Positions 43,929 through 55,614 of a stretch of DNA of 64,000 nucleotides are shown in pieces. The stretch comes from Colocasia esculenta (lineage: Eukaryota; Streptophyta; Magnoliopsida; Alismatales; Araceae): NCBI GenBank assembly GCA_014218235.1, contig CM024766.1:73087207-73151206 (forward strand), written 5' to 3'. The notes under the pieces were generated by a model. The model saw only the letters and a program-made list of their open reading frames with translations. It had not been told where the DNA came from and ran no database searches. A program made the translations under genes and the position numbers. Position 1 is the stretch's first letter. Every line of letters starts with the position of its first letter.

Positions 43929-45076
43929 CCTTTTGGCGATCACGGTGGGACCTCCACTGCTAGCCTCATCTTTCTTGCTTGTTTACCTACCATGTTTGTG
44001 TGTTTGTTTGTTTAGTAGAATCCTGTTAGGGTTTCTTCTTTGTTTTATTATCTTTCTATATTTTGTTACTATCACGTCATATCGTGTAGTCACGACCTTA
44101 TAGCGTCCATAAAGGCAGACGTGACATCAGGTACATGTTCTCCTCCCGGTCCTCCATCTTGAGTTTATTTTGGAAGCCTTCTTATGTCATATCCATGTTG
44201 TTCCATCATGTATATCTGCGATTCTCTGTGTTAGAACCTTGCCAGGGCTCGGGCTTTCCATTTATTTTCATTGTTCATTTTTTGGTTCTGTCGCGACACA
44301 TCGAGCTGACACGACCTTGTCGTGCCATAAGAGCAGGACACGATAACAGGTACACATTGTTTGTTATTGTTTTCTATTCCATGCGCTAGTTTCTGCTTGT
44401 CTAGGGAGTATTCATCTTCTGTTTACCTTCTTCCATGTTGTATTGCACTTTAGGATAGTCTATTTGCTTGCTGTTTGCGTGCGGCTATGGGTTTCTGCAA
44501 CCCAAAATTATCGTGACCGAGCCCTCGGTCGCGATAAGGTTGTGACAGACCTAGTCATCGTGATCTCAGTAGAGACTTGTCAGATACTATTTGATAGTCT
44601 ATGATAGAATTTGCATGCACCCCGATGCATATAGGTTCATGCATACACTATTTTCATGTAGATAGGACTCCTTCTTGGTAGTGGAGACCCTCTCACCTGC
44701 GAGCACTCTTGGGCTGAATAGGGCCTGCTACCAAGAGCCTTCGTAAGTCCCCGTGACCATACACACACTGCGGTTGTCAGGATAGTTGTACTTGTCGCCC
44801 CATAGTTTAGGTCATCTGCGTGTGAGTTGTGTGTCTCCCCTTAGTCATACCAGAGCACTCGAGTACGCACCTACTAGGGTTCCTATTTGGCCGAGTGCAA
44901 TTTCATTCATTAATCCACTAAAGGCTAAGTGTAAACCCTAAAATGTTAACTATAATCGTGTCAACTTGGGTGTTTGTTTGATATACTCCCTCTCATCTCA
45001 CCGTCCATTCTTGTGTGTTAGAATCTAGGGTTTGTTTGTGGTCTTATCGTCTCCCCTAATCATTTAGGGGTGGTGT
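43929..45076 (+). other. D leader with probable primer-binding site
   Basis: TTTTGGCGATCACGGTGGGA at 43931-43950 resembles the primer site of Tat/Ogre elements (TTTGGCGACT...), which is complementary to an arginine tRNA; three or four mismatches make it tentative. The rest is non-coding leader with GTCGCGAC-like words. No gene is seen. Confidence 0.5.
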
Positions 45077-45777
45077 ATGCGTCAATGTCTAGGTCTTTCG
45101 AGTCAGTCTCCCCAAACCATTGTATTATATCATAATCCCCTTTTTGGTATTGTCCATTTCCGTGTCCTCACCGGCAATGCTTTTCCCATTGGGCTTCTTG
45201 AGGACGTGGCCCAGCAACCTGCCGCCACTCTCACTCGGCAAATTCAGCCCCCCACAGCTGTTGACGATCAGTCTCGTCCCCCTTCTCGGGGTGGATGACC
45301 TGCACGCTAAATTCAGTCAACTTCTTCCCCATTAGAGCCCGACCCAAGTTTGAGAATTTCTGGTTGCTTCTAAAGGCAAGCGCCCCCTCTCTCCACCCTC
45401 TCATGTCTCTGCCCAACAGGTGGCTTTCTCTGCGCCTGTTGCTTCTGCGCCACGTGCCCCCTCTGCTGTTGTTGATCCCACTCCCCTTCATCCACGGGGT
45501 ATTCATTTCTCCGAGCCCAGCTACCTTCCGGCACGGGAGGTTCGGCCCAAGTCTCCTCCACTTTCTTCATGAGCAACAAAAAATTTATTGGGTAGAGATG
45601 AACAAGTTAATTCAGACCCTGAGGGATCATTAGTGGCAGAGACAATAGCAGCAGCAGCAGAGGCGACAACAGCCACTACCACAGCAGCAGTAGTTCTAGC
45701 ATCAGCAGTTCCATCAACCGCAACAACCACAGCGGCCACAACAACCAGCTCATGATCTTGGCATAGTCTGAAATCCT
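45077..45777 (+). pseudogene. D gag, decayed N-terminal part
   Basis: Proline- and glutamine-rich sequence in shifting frames, with CAG/CAA-rich runs at 45640-45750. No capsid motif is clear. Assigned to gag only by position, upstream of the better preserved 45778-46767. Confidence 0.45.
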
Positions 45778-46767
45778 ATGCTGCAACATCAGCCCGCTCC
45801 GAACCCACAACCTGCTCCACCACCTCCACCACCCGCTCAAGTTAATCCTGTCGTCCACGATCCACCACCAGCCACTGCTTGGGCCTACGATGATGAGCAT
45901 GAAGTAGGCCAACTATTGACTATTACCCATACCACCATCACCTCCACCACACCCACCATTTCCATGATCACCTTACCACTATGCAACACTCCCATCATAC
46001 CACCCATCAATCCATCACCCATCAACATCCCACTTCCCCCCACTCCAGCGCCAATAATAGTCAACCCATCCATCATTAGCACCACCCCACCTCCACTTCA
46101 ACACAACCTCACCCTCCGGAGTGGGCGAATGTTTCACCGGATGTATCTCAATGCATCCGTGTCTATGCCAGGTCAGTCGACCCACCTCTCCAACTCCAAC
46201 AATCAACAACAACAGCAAGACGTCGAAGAGGCAGATCCGATCCTAGGCACCCAGTATGATATCCTGAAACATTTGAACCAGACTCCTGCCAAAATTTCTA
46301 TCCTTGAACTGATCAAGAGGATTCAGAACCATCAAGATGCTTTGAAGACTTTTCTTCAAAGGGTCATGGTCACTGAAGACATAACCCCAGAGACATTGCC
46401 ATCGGTCTTATCGATTGTTACTAGAGGGCCGACGATTACATTTTATGATAGTGAGTTAGCTCCTCTCGAGGCAAGAAGAATGCCTCTGTGTATGACATTG
46501 ACAATAAACAAAGAGGCCATCGACGCCACCCTAGTTGACACTGGAGCATCAATAAATGTTTGTCCTCTCAGAACTCTTCGGTCATGCAACATATCCAAGC
46601 ACCGTTTGCAGCCAACTCCTACCACTATTGTGGCTTATGATAATTCTAGGCGACCCTGTCATGGTGTAGTTTCTCTGCAAGCAAAATTGGGGCCGCTAAT
46701 GATGACTGTAGACTTCTATGTACTTGACATTGATCCTACTTTCAAAGCTATTCTTGGCCGTTTGTAG
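45778..46767 (+). pseudogene. D gag C-terminus and aspartic protease
   Basis: A 329-codon open frame. Proline/threonine-rich start, LTLRSGRMF, then DILKHLNQTPAKISILELI, a block common before the protease of Tat-type elements. Retropepsin active site LVDTGASINVCPL lies at about 46532-46570, followed by VDFYVLDIDPTFKAILGR. The frame ends at TAG 46765-46767 where a tryptophan is usual after ILGR. It would process the D polyprotein. Confidence 0.83.
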
Positions 46768-46879
46768 ATTGAGGTACTAGGGACAGTCCCCTCTACAACC
46801 CACCAATGTTTGAAATTCCCTTTCCAAGGACAGATCGTCAAAGTTAAGAGTACGGCCACCACACATATGGTTAAATCCA

Positions 46880-47803
46880 TTGAGTAGATCATGCCGGCAG
46901 TCTGGCCCTCTAACAAGCCCATTATCTCTGTGCTTTGATGTGAATTATCCATGGGCTTATACGTTCGCTTCTAGCCATCATGTAGTGTCACCATCTGTGG
47001 CGGCTGCCAAGAGGACGACACCATCTGACATGAAGGGTTGGAACATTATGTTCAAGATTGGCTATCAACCAGGAAAGGGGCTGGGAGCTCAGCTTCAAGG
47101 AAGAACCCAGATTATCTCCAGCTCCAAACAGGTCACAAGACATGACCTTGGTTACAAAGAATAAGTCCAGCCATGGACTGCTTTCTCATCTACATTGAAA
47201 CCAAACCGGAAGCCACTCACATGGTCGTTGTATTGTCATTTTTTCAGAGGACCTGTCTAGCCGGGATATGACACTGTTGTAATAGGGGCAGACCTCACTG
47301 ACTACGATGTCTATGGATGTCATTTTGCTCGCTATATGATGCCGATGCTCACATGCCAAGCCCTAGAAGCATTGAGACTCAACAAAAGAAGGAAAATATA
47401 TGATATTGAAGCAGAGTGGCGCAGATGGTTTGATCTGGAAGACCTAACGATTGCATTCAGTCAGCTGTTTTGGGATGGCGATCTCACTTGGCCCCCAGCA
47501 GTGACAAAGTTAGTGGAGCCCCCGTCAGCAATCACCTCCAAGCGACAATTGCTTAGGGAAGTTGAAGACATTGGAGAACCCAATTTGCTATTTGAAGATG
47601 ACAATGCTGTAGATAAGCTCTGGCCAAGGTATTCCTGGCTCCCAAAACATTCCATATTTTCAATTCTTGTATCTAAATTTGTCTTCATTCCTCGTTCACC
47701 TCCCCTTATCCTTCAACTCTCGTCCGACGCTCTCGAGGCATTAACTGTTCCCTCTTCTCACTTCACCCTCTCTTTCAATGTCACAACTTTCTCCTTCTCC
47801 TGA
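46880..47803 (+). pseudogene. D G-patch region downstream of protease
   Basis: In one frame with stops near 47162 and 47260: a linker, then FKIGYQPGKGLGAQLQG at about 47050-47100, a G-patch (aromatic-x-PG-x-GLG), a glycine-rich nucleic-acid-binding motif. It continues with DYDVYGCHFARYMMPML and an acidic stretch (EAEWRRWFDLEDL) I do not recognise, ending at 47803. Retroviral G-patches also follow the protease (betaretroviruses), which supports a role with RNA or RT; that is inference. Confidence 0.65.
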
Positions 47804-47995
47804 TGCCTTCAAATATAGGGTAGTTTGTCTTTATTCTTAGTACGTTTTATTTACTTATCCTCCCCCCGAAAAAAAAATCTACTCTTTCCTCACTTCCTCA
47901 ATGATCAGACGGCGATCATCGTCTTCCCCTCTCCTTCTTCGGATGGCGATCCCTGTCTTCCCTCTCCTTCTATGAATGGCGACCCTTGTCTTCCC
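47804..47995 (+). repeat. D spacer, left part, with GGCGATC array
   Basis: Pyrimidine-rich. GACGGCGATC-type words have CGATC/CGACC cores at 47913, 47947 and 47980 (34 and 33 bp). C2 inserted 15 bases past the last one; the series resumes at 60634, which is 35 bp on once C2 and one TSD copy are removed. The position between protease and RT is where Ogre elements have an intron. Confidence 0.65.
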
Positions 47996-49564
47996 TGTAG
48001 GATCAAATATGTGGAAGGATAAGATCTAGAAGGGGGGGGTTGAATAGATCTTACCCAATTAATGCAGAAGCATGAGTAATTCAAAATTACTTCTAATCAG
48101 AGATCTATTCACATAGACAATTTGTTTATCTGAAGAGTGAGTGTGTGTGGAAGATGTGTGAAGCAATTCAACAATTAGTGTGAGTTCGAAATCCTATGCA
48201 AGCATCTAGTGAGGACAAGAAGATTAAACCACTGCACAAAGGATTTTTAGGTGATTCGGAGATCACACCAGTGATTCCTACATCCACCCCTCACACAGTG
48301 AGGCTCCACTACTCAAAAGAGTACAACTCACACTAGAGCTTGACAACTCCAACACACTTGAGTTCATCAACTCACACACCAACTCTAGAGCACAACCGCT
48401 CCAGAAACTGAGCACACTTGCTCAAAAACACACAGAGTGTTCAACTCAACACAACTGAGCACTATAGCTCACAAACCACAAGCTAGATCAAGATCAATAT
48501 AAATCAGATCCTCTAGCAATGATCTGATTCAAGACAGATTCATTCACAGAGACTTGTGCAACACTTTATGCACAATTCCCATGGATGAATCAGAAGAACA
48601 CTTTCAGAGTTAAGAGAATTAGATACAGAGTATGTTCTTCAATGGAGATCCCTTGCAGAAGGTTGAATTGAGGAGATTTATTGATGCTTTGAGTCACTGG
48701 GCGATGCTCTGCTTCAATTGCTTCTGAGTCGCCTTCAGATGCTCCTCAAGTGCTGGCTTTTGCTGGATCTGCTCCTTTGAGAGGTGCTTCAGCTCCTTCT
48801 CTGAAGCTCTCCTTCAATCTCTTGTGCTGTCAAGGGATGCAGATGGATCACCACAGCAACAACAGGAGCAGGAGCGGGAGATTCCTCTTCTTGCCACCAA
48901 AGGCTCTTGCTGGAATATTCTGGATGTCTCTCTTGGCTTGGGGGCCGATTGGTGGGGTATTTATAGCCCTACATGTCCAATAGTACCCTTGGAGTGTGTG
49001 GGCACATGATCCAAGATGGATTCCATTGAACCTTAGGCAGCCACGTGTCCAGATAAATCATAAGTTGAGATTTCAGCCGGAGTGTGTCGACACTGCCACT
49101 GAGTGTGTTGACACACTGTCCCAATTGCGCAAAGAAGGTCTTCTGGATGCTGGGTCTAGTGTCGACACGACCACTGACTGTGTCGACACACTGTCCCATT
49201 CAGATAAACGAATCTCCTGGAAGCTGGGTCTAGTGTCGACACGACCATGGACTGTGTCGACACACTTTACCCTATCTTCATGAAAATGCTTCAGAGACTA
49301 TGACCCAGTGTCGACACCATCAATGGGTGTGTCGACACTACCATGATAAAACCTGTACATCCCTGAGAATTTAACACATAAAACATTAGTACAAGGTATT
49401 ATCATCAAAGTATGAAGTGTAAGGTATTTGAAACATGCTTTTTGAACATTGTTATTACATAAATGATGTATGTAACATGTTCCACCCATTAAGCATTAAA
49501 ATCACAAAAAGTCATCATCAAAACTATGAGGAGAAATACATCAAAACCACACTCAACCCAACAT
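47996..49564 (-). repeat. C2 3' LTR (low-coordinate copy)
   Basis: TGTAGGATCAAATATGTGGA to CACTCAACCCAACA on the + strand, 1569 bp. Near-identical to 59038-60609. TTTATAGCCC near 48959 resembles a TATA region on the + strand; promoter direction is not clear from it. Contains the paired GTGTCGACAC array at 49084-49338. Confidence 0.95.
49084..49338 (-). repeat. four pairs of the palindrome GTGTCGACAC, C2 3' LTR
   Basis: Exact decamers start at 49084, 49159, 49180, 49233, 49254, 49308 and 49329; the eighth, at 49105, is GTGTTGACAC. Within each pair the spacing is exactly 21 bp; pair to pair it is 75, 74 and 75 bp. The 11-bp spacers inside pairs and the sequence between pairs have diverged much more than the palindromes. 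Confidence 0.97.
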
Positions 49565-49582
49565 TCTCCCCCTTTTTGATGA
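49565..49582 (-). promoter_or_regulatory. C2 polypurine tract
   Basis: On the minus strand, AAAAAGGGGGAGAA abuts the LTR. A similar purine run lies at about 49873-49885. Confidence 0.8.
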
Positions 49583-49998
49583 TGGCAACATTAAGTCAAC
49601 ATAAAATTTTGTTTTTCTTAAGGATGTGAATATAAGTCATTCTTTCACAGAATCCAAGCACATACACTGAATGACAATGAACAATGAATTTCAACAACTT
49701 CATTAACTTCATCAAATGCCATTGAAAAAGATTTAACAACACATGACAAATATCATAACCAGAACAAAATGTTACTAACAACCATGTCTTTCCAAAATGA
49801 ACCATACAAGATATGACATTTACATCCAAAAAGTATTTGCAGACAAGCTTCCTTTCACAATATAAACAAACCCTTCTCCCCCTTTGACAACATCAAAACA
49901 GGACATCCACAAGAAGATGGAGGTGGAGGAGGGATAGGGAGTAAAACAGACTCTATAGACTTCATCCTGGTCTCCATAGCTGATAAGTTTGATCTCAG

Positions 49999-51863
49999 CT
50001 AACTTTGCATTGTGGCTAAATGAGTATGTAGTAGTTCTTCCATTCGTTGAGAGTTGTCATACATGTTGGCTTCAAAGGAACTGAAATCAGTTGACACAGG
50101 TTGGGAGGCTGAAGAAGAACTTGCAACAGTGCCATGTCTATTAAAATTGCGAAGCTCACTTTTGAGAGTTGTGATTTCTTGATCAACATGGGCTAACAGG
50201 TTCTTCATACCTTCCATATCATCAACTAGGTAAGCAAATGAGAGTCTAGTCTTGGACACTTGAGAAAAAGTTTCCTGACTATTGAATAGACCTTTCTGAG
50301 TATTAGCTAAAATCCCTTGAAGAACAATTTCAAGCTTGTCTTGTAGATCTTTCAGTTGGCCACAACTATCTCCCAAGGTGCCAATGAGCCTGTTGAATCT
50401 ATGTGTGGCATGTTCTGCTAACTCTTTCGGCTTGATGAACTGGCCATTGACTGAATTTTCCAACCTTTGAATATGAAGCTCAAAATTGTCTGCCATTTGT
50501 TGTATAGAAGAAGTGATAGTGCCAAACTTGTCTTCAAGAAATGTGTACAACTCTAGTGGAACAGAAGGTCCACCAGTTGAAGTAGAGGCTGAACCAGTAA
50601 ATGGAGGAAAGGAGGATCCACATCAGGAAGTAGTGGAGAAGAACCATGTAGTGTGGGTGATTGAGGTATATCCTGAGTAAGTGGGACTTCAACATCAAAT
50701 GGGGGATGAACCTCTTGATCAGGCTGTGGAGATTGAGCCGCATGTGGAGGATCCTCTCCTTCAGGGGCAGCAGGTGGAAGATCCTCTCCTTCAGGTGCAG
50801 CAGGTGCCTCAATAACTGGTCCCCTACTGACTTGATCACCCTCAATCCGAAAACCCATGAACTTTTGCAAGTGTTTCAGACAGTAAATGTTGGATTTTGG
50901 AATGGACTGAACTCGCTCATTTTCAAAAGACACACCAAAGTGTTTAAATATAGCAGTCAGATGAGCAACATAGGGCAGTGATCTATGAAGATCTTTCCTA
51001 GTTGTTTCTGACAGAATTTGGTACATGATCACATGCAAATTAACTTTGATATCCTTTTTCATGCAGTAAATGACAAACCTTTGAATATCTGTAAGTCTGT
51101 CCCTTCCACCACCCTGTGGTGTGATAATGGTGGTGAGGATGTGATGAATCAACCTAAGAACAGGTGGGAAGGTGTTTGTGTTGAATCGAGTGACATAGGT
51201 TTGCCTGGAGTCTGATGTATCATGAGGGAGACCAGTGAGTAAAGTATATGCTTCATGCAAATCAAACTCAAAGTCATGATAATCTTCTCCCTCATTAGGA
51301 ACTTTAGACAATGTAGAAGCTAGCTCAGTGGATAATACAAAGGAGTCCCCTTTCACTTCAGACTGATAACCCTCTGGCAGAACATTCAAATTCATATAAA
51401 ACTCTTGCACCAGTTTGGGATAAAATGTGCGAAATTCAGAGATAAAAGGCAGCCAGCCTTGAAACTTGATGAAATTGAAGACATCAGGGAATGCACTGGC
51501 AAAATTGTCATCATCCAAATCAACAGGCCTGGGCTTGAGAATAGATTTCCCACCAGTGACTAACTTGGAGGGTGTAGCCTCAGAAGAATTGGAAGACCCA
51601 GATGAAGTGGAGGATGATTCCTCTGAAGTATCAAATAGAATCTTCCTTCGAGGATGACGAGTCACTCTAACGGACTTGCCACGACTAGAAGAAGACACCC
51701 TACCTCGCTTGGAGGGAGTAGGAGAGGGTGAAGATAGACCCTGTTGCTGAGCCAGATCATGGCGGCACTTACTCCTTCTTTCCGTGGGGGGTTCGTTAAT
51801 GACAACCCCACGGGCAGTAGCCCTAGACCTGGCGCCTCGATGTGGAGTCTGCTTGGGAGGCAT
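49999..51863 (-). CDS. C2 extra ORF, plant-transposon-associated protein with coiled coil (one frameshift)
   Basis: Starts at ATG 51863 with a basic, serine-rich N-terminus of about 110 residues (arginine/lysine clusters such as RVTRHPRRK; nuclear-looking). A globular region at about residues 120-320 follows, with GWLPFISEFRTFYPKLVQEF and RFVIYCMKKDIKVNLHVIMY, resembling the domain called putative plant transposon protein. A proline-rich acidic linker follows; the first frame stops at 50553, and a one-base shift near 50600 leads to 50550-49999, a helical C-terminus (FELHIQRLENSVNGQ) likely to be coiled coil. No signal peptide or membrane segment is seen, against an envelope protein. It lies downstream of pol in the same orientation, with a TCGA array 230-300 bases upstream of its ATG. 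Function unknown; a DNA-binding or anti-silencing role is a guess. Confidence 0.7.
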
Positions 51864-53547
51864 CGTGCAAGTAGAGAGGAGAGGAAGAAGATGAGAGAGG
51901 GTGGAGAGGAGGAAGAAGATGGCAGGAACAAGAGAAATTGCCTGGCTATGGGGGTCTGAAACGGGGCCTGTGTTGACCTATGCAAAAGGGCATATAAAAA
52001 AGGGCCTACGAAAGAGATGAAGAGGTGAGGTGTGCCGCCAAAACATTTTACGCTAAACAGGGGGTAAGGAAGAAAACTGCCTGAAGATGTGTCGACACAG
52101 GAGATGACTGTGTCGACCTGACCAGAGATTCTGTCGACACATGAATAGGACTGTGTCGACCTGATTAGTCAAAAACTAAAAATAGGCACTGGAAAGTTTT
52201 GGAGTGAAAAACTTTATAATGATGAAAGATATATAGAATCAACTTCTCAAGGATTTTTAAGATGCCAAAGAAGTCATTTGTCATTTCTCAACAAAAGTCC
52301 ATGATTAACCCAAGTGATAAACAACAACCTACAAGATATGTTCATTAATTGAGATGAAATACTGAAATGACACTTTGAATGATATAGGACATTCAATACA
52401 GTCAAGGACAAACTTTCATATTCTTCTAATCCAAAGTAATGAAAATTTCTTTTAGATTGAAGTCAGTGGTGATGAAATTAAACAGACTTAAGCAAACTGA
52501 GGTGGGGCAAGGTTGGCTGTTTTGATTGATTCTCCTTGGACACCTTTTTTTTTTAATCAAACTATCAAATGTAGTAAATCTTGTTCACACAAGAACTAAT
52601 GCTTTTTACACACCAGTCCTTGGTTACTAGAGATTTGCTCATTATCCAGTTTCAAGGGGCAAATGATAACTATTTGATATGAAAATATACGTTTATCAGA
52701 TGCCAATATTTCCAGTTACTTGGTTATCATCAATATTGTCAGAAAATTTGTTTTTATTATTTTTTATTTGGTTTAACCCCTTTGAACAGAGATAGCAAAA
52801 ACACTTCATGACATACATGGCACTTCATTCTATGTGAAGGTTTGTAGTTTTTCAGTATTTATGCCATTGCTCTATTGAATGATGGATTTAAGGAGAATAT
52901 TATGAAACTGAGAGTAGTCTTTTCCCACAACAGTTGTAAAAGAGATGTCCAAATTCAATGCACATATGAACTTCAAGTCTTGAAAGAGATTCAAATTACT
53001 GTAGGATTGTAGAATATAGTTGAGAATTGACTATAAAGATGTAGTAGATCAGTCAAAAATTCATCCTGGAATTTCTTTGACAAAATTAATGAGCATATCA
53101 TGAATGGGAGTTGTGATAACTCAGGAATTGATCATTGAATTTATGTAAAACAAATGAGTTATGAATTCTTTAACTCCCCCTGAATTATTGATCCCAGAAA
53201 TCCTTCATCAAGATAAGGAGAATCAAAAGTTTTGAAAGAAGACTCCCCCTTAACAATTGCATATATGACTCTTGCTACTTGGCGGAGACATATACTCACG
53301 CATAGTGAAAGTGTCCAGACAAGCCTAACTTGTCCTTCTTCAAATCACTATTTGATATACCAAGAATTTCAATGCAATGTGAGATAGAAGAATTTATTTG
53401 CAAAAGGAAATTGAAGTGTTTTATTGGAAATGCAGATGGATAGAAGAATGTAAAAAGAAAGAAATATTTACATCATGAAGCAATGACTCCCCCTCAGAGT
53501 GTGCCTGAACAAGGACACACACAACACTCAACCCAATGATAGAGAGG
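51864..53547 (-). other. C2 spacer between RNase H and the extra ORF
   Basis: No ORF of note. It contains the TCGA array at 52089-52162 close to the extra ORF, and several purine-rich patches (AGGGGGAGT-type on the minus strand near 53170, 53245 and 53490) that resemble extra polypurine tracts. It may hold a promoter or splice acceptor for the extra ORF; the sequence alone does not show this. Confidence 0.6.
52089..52162 (-). repeat. GTGTCGAC array upstream of the extra ORF
   Basis: TCGA cores at 52092, 52113, 52134 and 52156, intervals 21, 21, 22. Words are GTGTCGACAC, GTGTCGACCT, CTGTCGACAC and GTGTCGACCT, alternating two end types. Confidence 0.9.
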
Positions 53548-54462
53548 TCAGGGAGAATGAGGACATTTGCATAACCCAAGCTCTCTCCTTAAGGATGAAA
53601 ATCTGTTTTCTGGAAGAGGTTTAGTGAAGATATCAGCAATTTGTTTTTCAGTTTCAATGAAAAGAAGTTCAAAAGATTTCTTAGCCACCTCATCCCTTAA
53701 GAAATGATGTCTTATCTCAATGTGTTTTGTGCGTGAATGCTGAATTGGGTTTTTAGACAAATTGATAGCACTAGTGTTATCACATAAGATGGGAATGCAT
53801 CCTAACTCATGATTATACTCTAGGAGCTGATGTTTCACCCAAAGGATTTGAGTGCCACAACAACCAGCTGCAACATACTCAGCCTCTGCAGTGGATAGAG
53901 AAACTGAGTGTTGCTTTTTGGAAGCCCAAGAAATCAGGCATCCACCTAGATATAAACACAAGCCACTTGTACTTTTTCTATCAAGCTTACAACCCGCATA
54001 ATCAGCATCACAATAAGCAATTAAATCTAATTTACAACCAGCAGGATACCAAATGCCAAGTTCACATGTTCCAACAAGATATTTAAAGATTCTTTTGACA
54101 ACTAGCATGTGACTTTTCTTAGGATTAGCCTGAAACCTTGCACACAAACATACACTGAATTGAATATCAGGTCTAGAAGTAGTAAGATAAGTTAGAGATC
54201 CAATCATACCTCTGTATGTTTTTGGATCTACTGACTTACCAAGTGAATCTTCTTCTAGTTTTACATTTACCGCAATTGGTGTGCTTGAGTGCTTGAGGTT
54301 CTGAAAGTTAAACCTTTTCAGAAGTTCTTTGACATACTTTGTTTGACTTATGAAGATCCCTTCACTGGTTTGGTTAACCTGTAGTCCCAAAAAGAATTGT
54401 AAGTCACCCATTAAACTCATTTCAAATTCAGTTTGCATTTGATCAGCAAATTCAGTGCACAA
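53548..54462 (-). pseudogene. C2 RT C-terminus and RNase H
   Basis: 304 open codons. RT end (FFLGLQVNQTSEGIFISQTK, YRGMIGSLTYLTTSRPDI), then RNase H with CDADYAGCKLDRKSTSG, SLSTAEAEYVAA, LCDNTSAINLSKNP, RTKHIEIRHHFLRD and ADIFTKPLPENRF. All the usual copia RNase H blocks, including the catalytic acidic residues, are intact. The methionine at 54462 is internal. Confidence 0.93.
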
Positions 54463-55614
54463 ACCTTTATTTATGGATCCAAAAATTATGTCATCAACAT
54501 AAATTTAGACAGTAATTATTTGTTTATTTACTATTTTTGTGAACAGAGTTTGATCAACATTACCTCGTGTGTATCCTTTCTCCAATAAGAATGAACTCAA
54601 ACGGTCATACCAAGCTCTTGGAGCTTGCTTGAGACCATAAAGAGCCTTATAAAGTTTGAAAACATGATCATGACAATTTTCATTTTCAAAGCCTGGAGGT
54701 TGTTCTACAAAAACATTTTCTTTGATATAACCATTTAAAAAGACACTTTTGACATCCATTTGGTAAACTTTAAATTTCAGAGATGATGCAAAAGCAAGGA
54801 ATATCCTCACTGCTTCTAGCCTAGTTACAGGGGCATATGACTCTTCAAAATCATTGCCAAACTCTTGATTGTACCCCTTGGCAGCTAGTCTAGCTTTATT
54901 CCTAATAACTTGACCAGTTTCATTCAGTTTATTTCTAAATACCCATCTAGTGCCAATAACATATTGGTCACTAGGTCTAGGTACTAATTCCCACACTTGA
55001 TTTCTGTCAAATTGATGAAGTTTATCATGCATGGCATTGATCCAATCTTCACTCATTAGAGCTTCATCAATTGACTTGGGTTCAATTTTGGAAATTAGTG
55101 CTAGTGGGTCTTCATGAATTGCATTCAAAAAGGATGATCTAGTTCTAACTCTATCATGCACATTACCAACTACATTCTCAATTGGATGATCTCTCAAGAA
55201 TCTATTTTCAGGAATTACCTCTTGAGGAGCATTCAAGTCTGGAACAATATTACCTGATCCACTTATGGTAGGTGAATGGTTGTCCAGAGTTTCAAGAAAG
55301 TTTTTATCTTCCTTAACAGTTGGTGAAGTTTCAACAATGAAATCATCTTCTTCCTTATTCTGAGGAACCCTGCAAGATGTAGAATCATCAGTTGAGAATG
55401 AATTTTCATCAAAGACTACATGTAGAGATTCTTCCACAGATTTATTTTTTAGAATGTGCACTCTAAAAGCTCTAGAAATTTCTGAATAGCCAAGAGAAAT
55501 GACTTCATGACTTTTGACATCAAATTTATCAAGATTTTCTTTATTGCTGTTATGTACAAAGCATTTGCAGCCAAAGACTTTAAAATAAGACAATGTTGGC
55601 TTTTTATTTTTCAA
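54463..55614 (-). pseudogene. C2 integrase C-terminus and reverse transcriptase
   Basis: Integrase end (YFKVFGCKCFVHNS, ISLGYSEISRAFRV), an acidic linker, then RVT_2: WVFRNKLNETGQVIRNKARL, FEESYAPVTRLEAVRIFLAF, VYQMDVKSVFLNGYIKE and LYGLKQAPRAWYDRL. A TAA at 54505-54507 (CAA expected) precedes the catalytic IYVDDIIFGS by one codon, so RT is cut just before its active site. It is otherwise open for 369 codons. Confidence 0.92.

Noticed and set aside
45231..46218. Minus-strand ORFs over the D gag region
   Set aside because: They are shadows of the proline- and threonine-rich gag frame on the + strand, with biased composition only.
49999..51863. Extra ORF of C2 as an envelope gene of SIRE type
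   Set aside because: No signal peptide and no membrane-spanning segment are visible; the N-terminus is basic and serine-rich, and the central domain resembles plant transposon-associated proteins.
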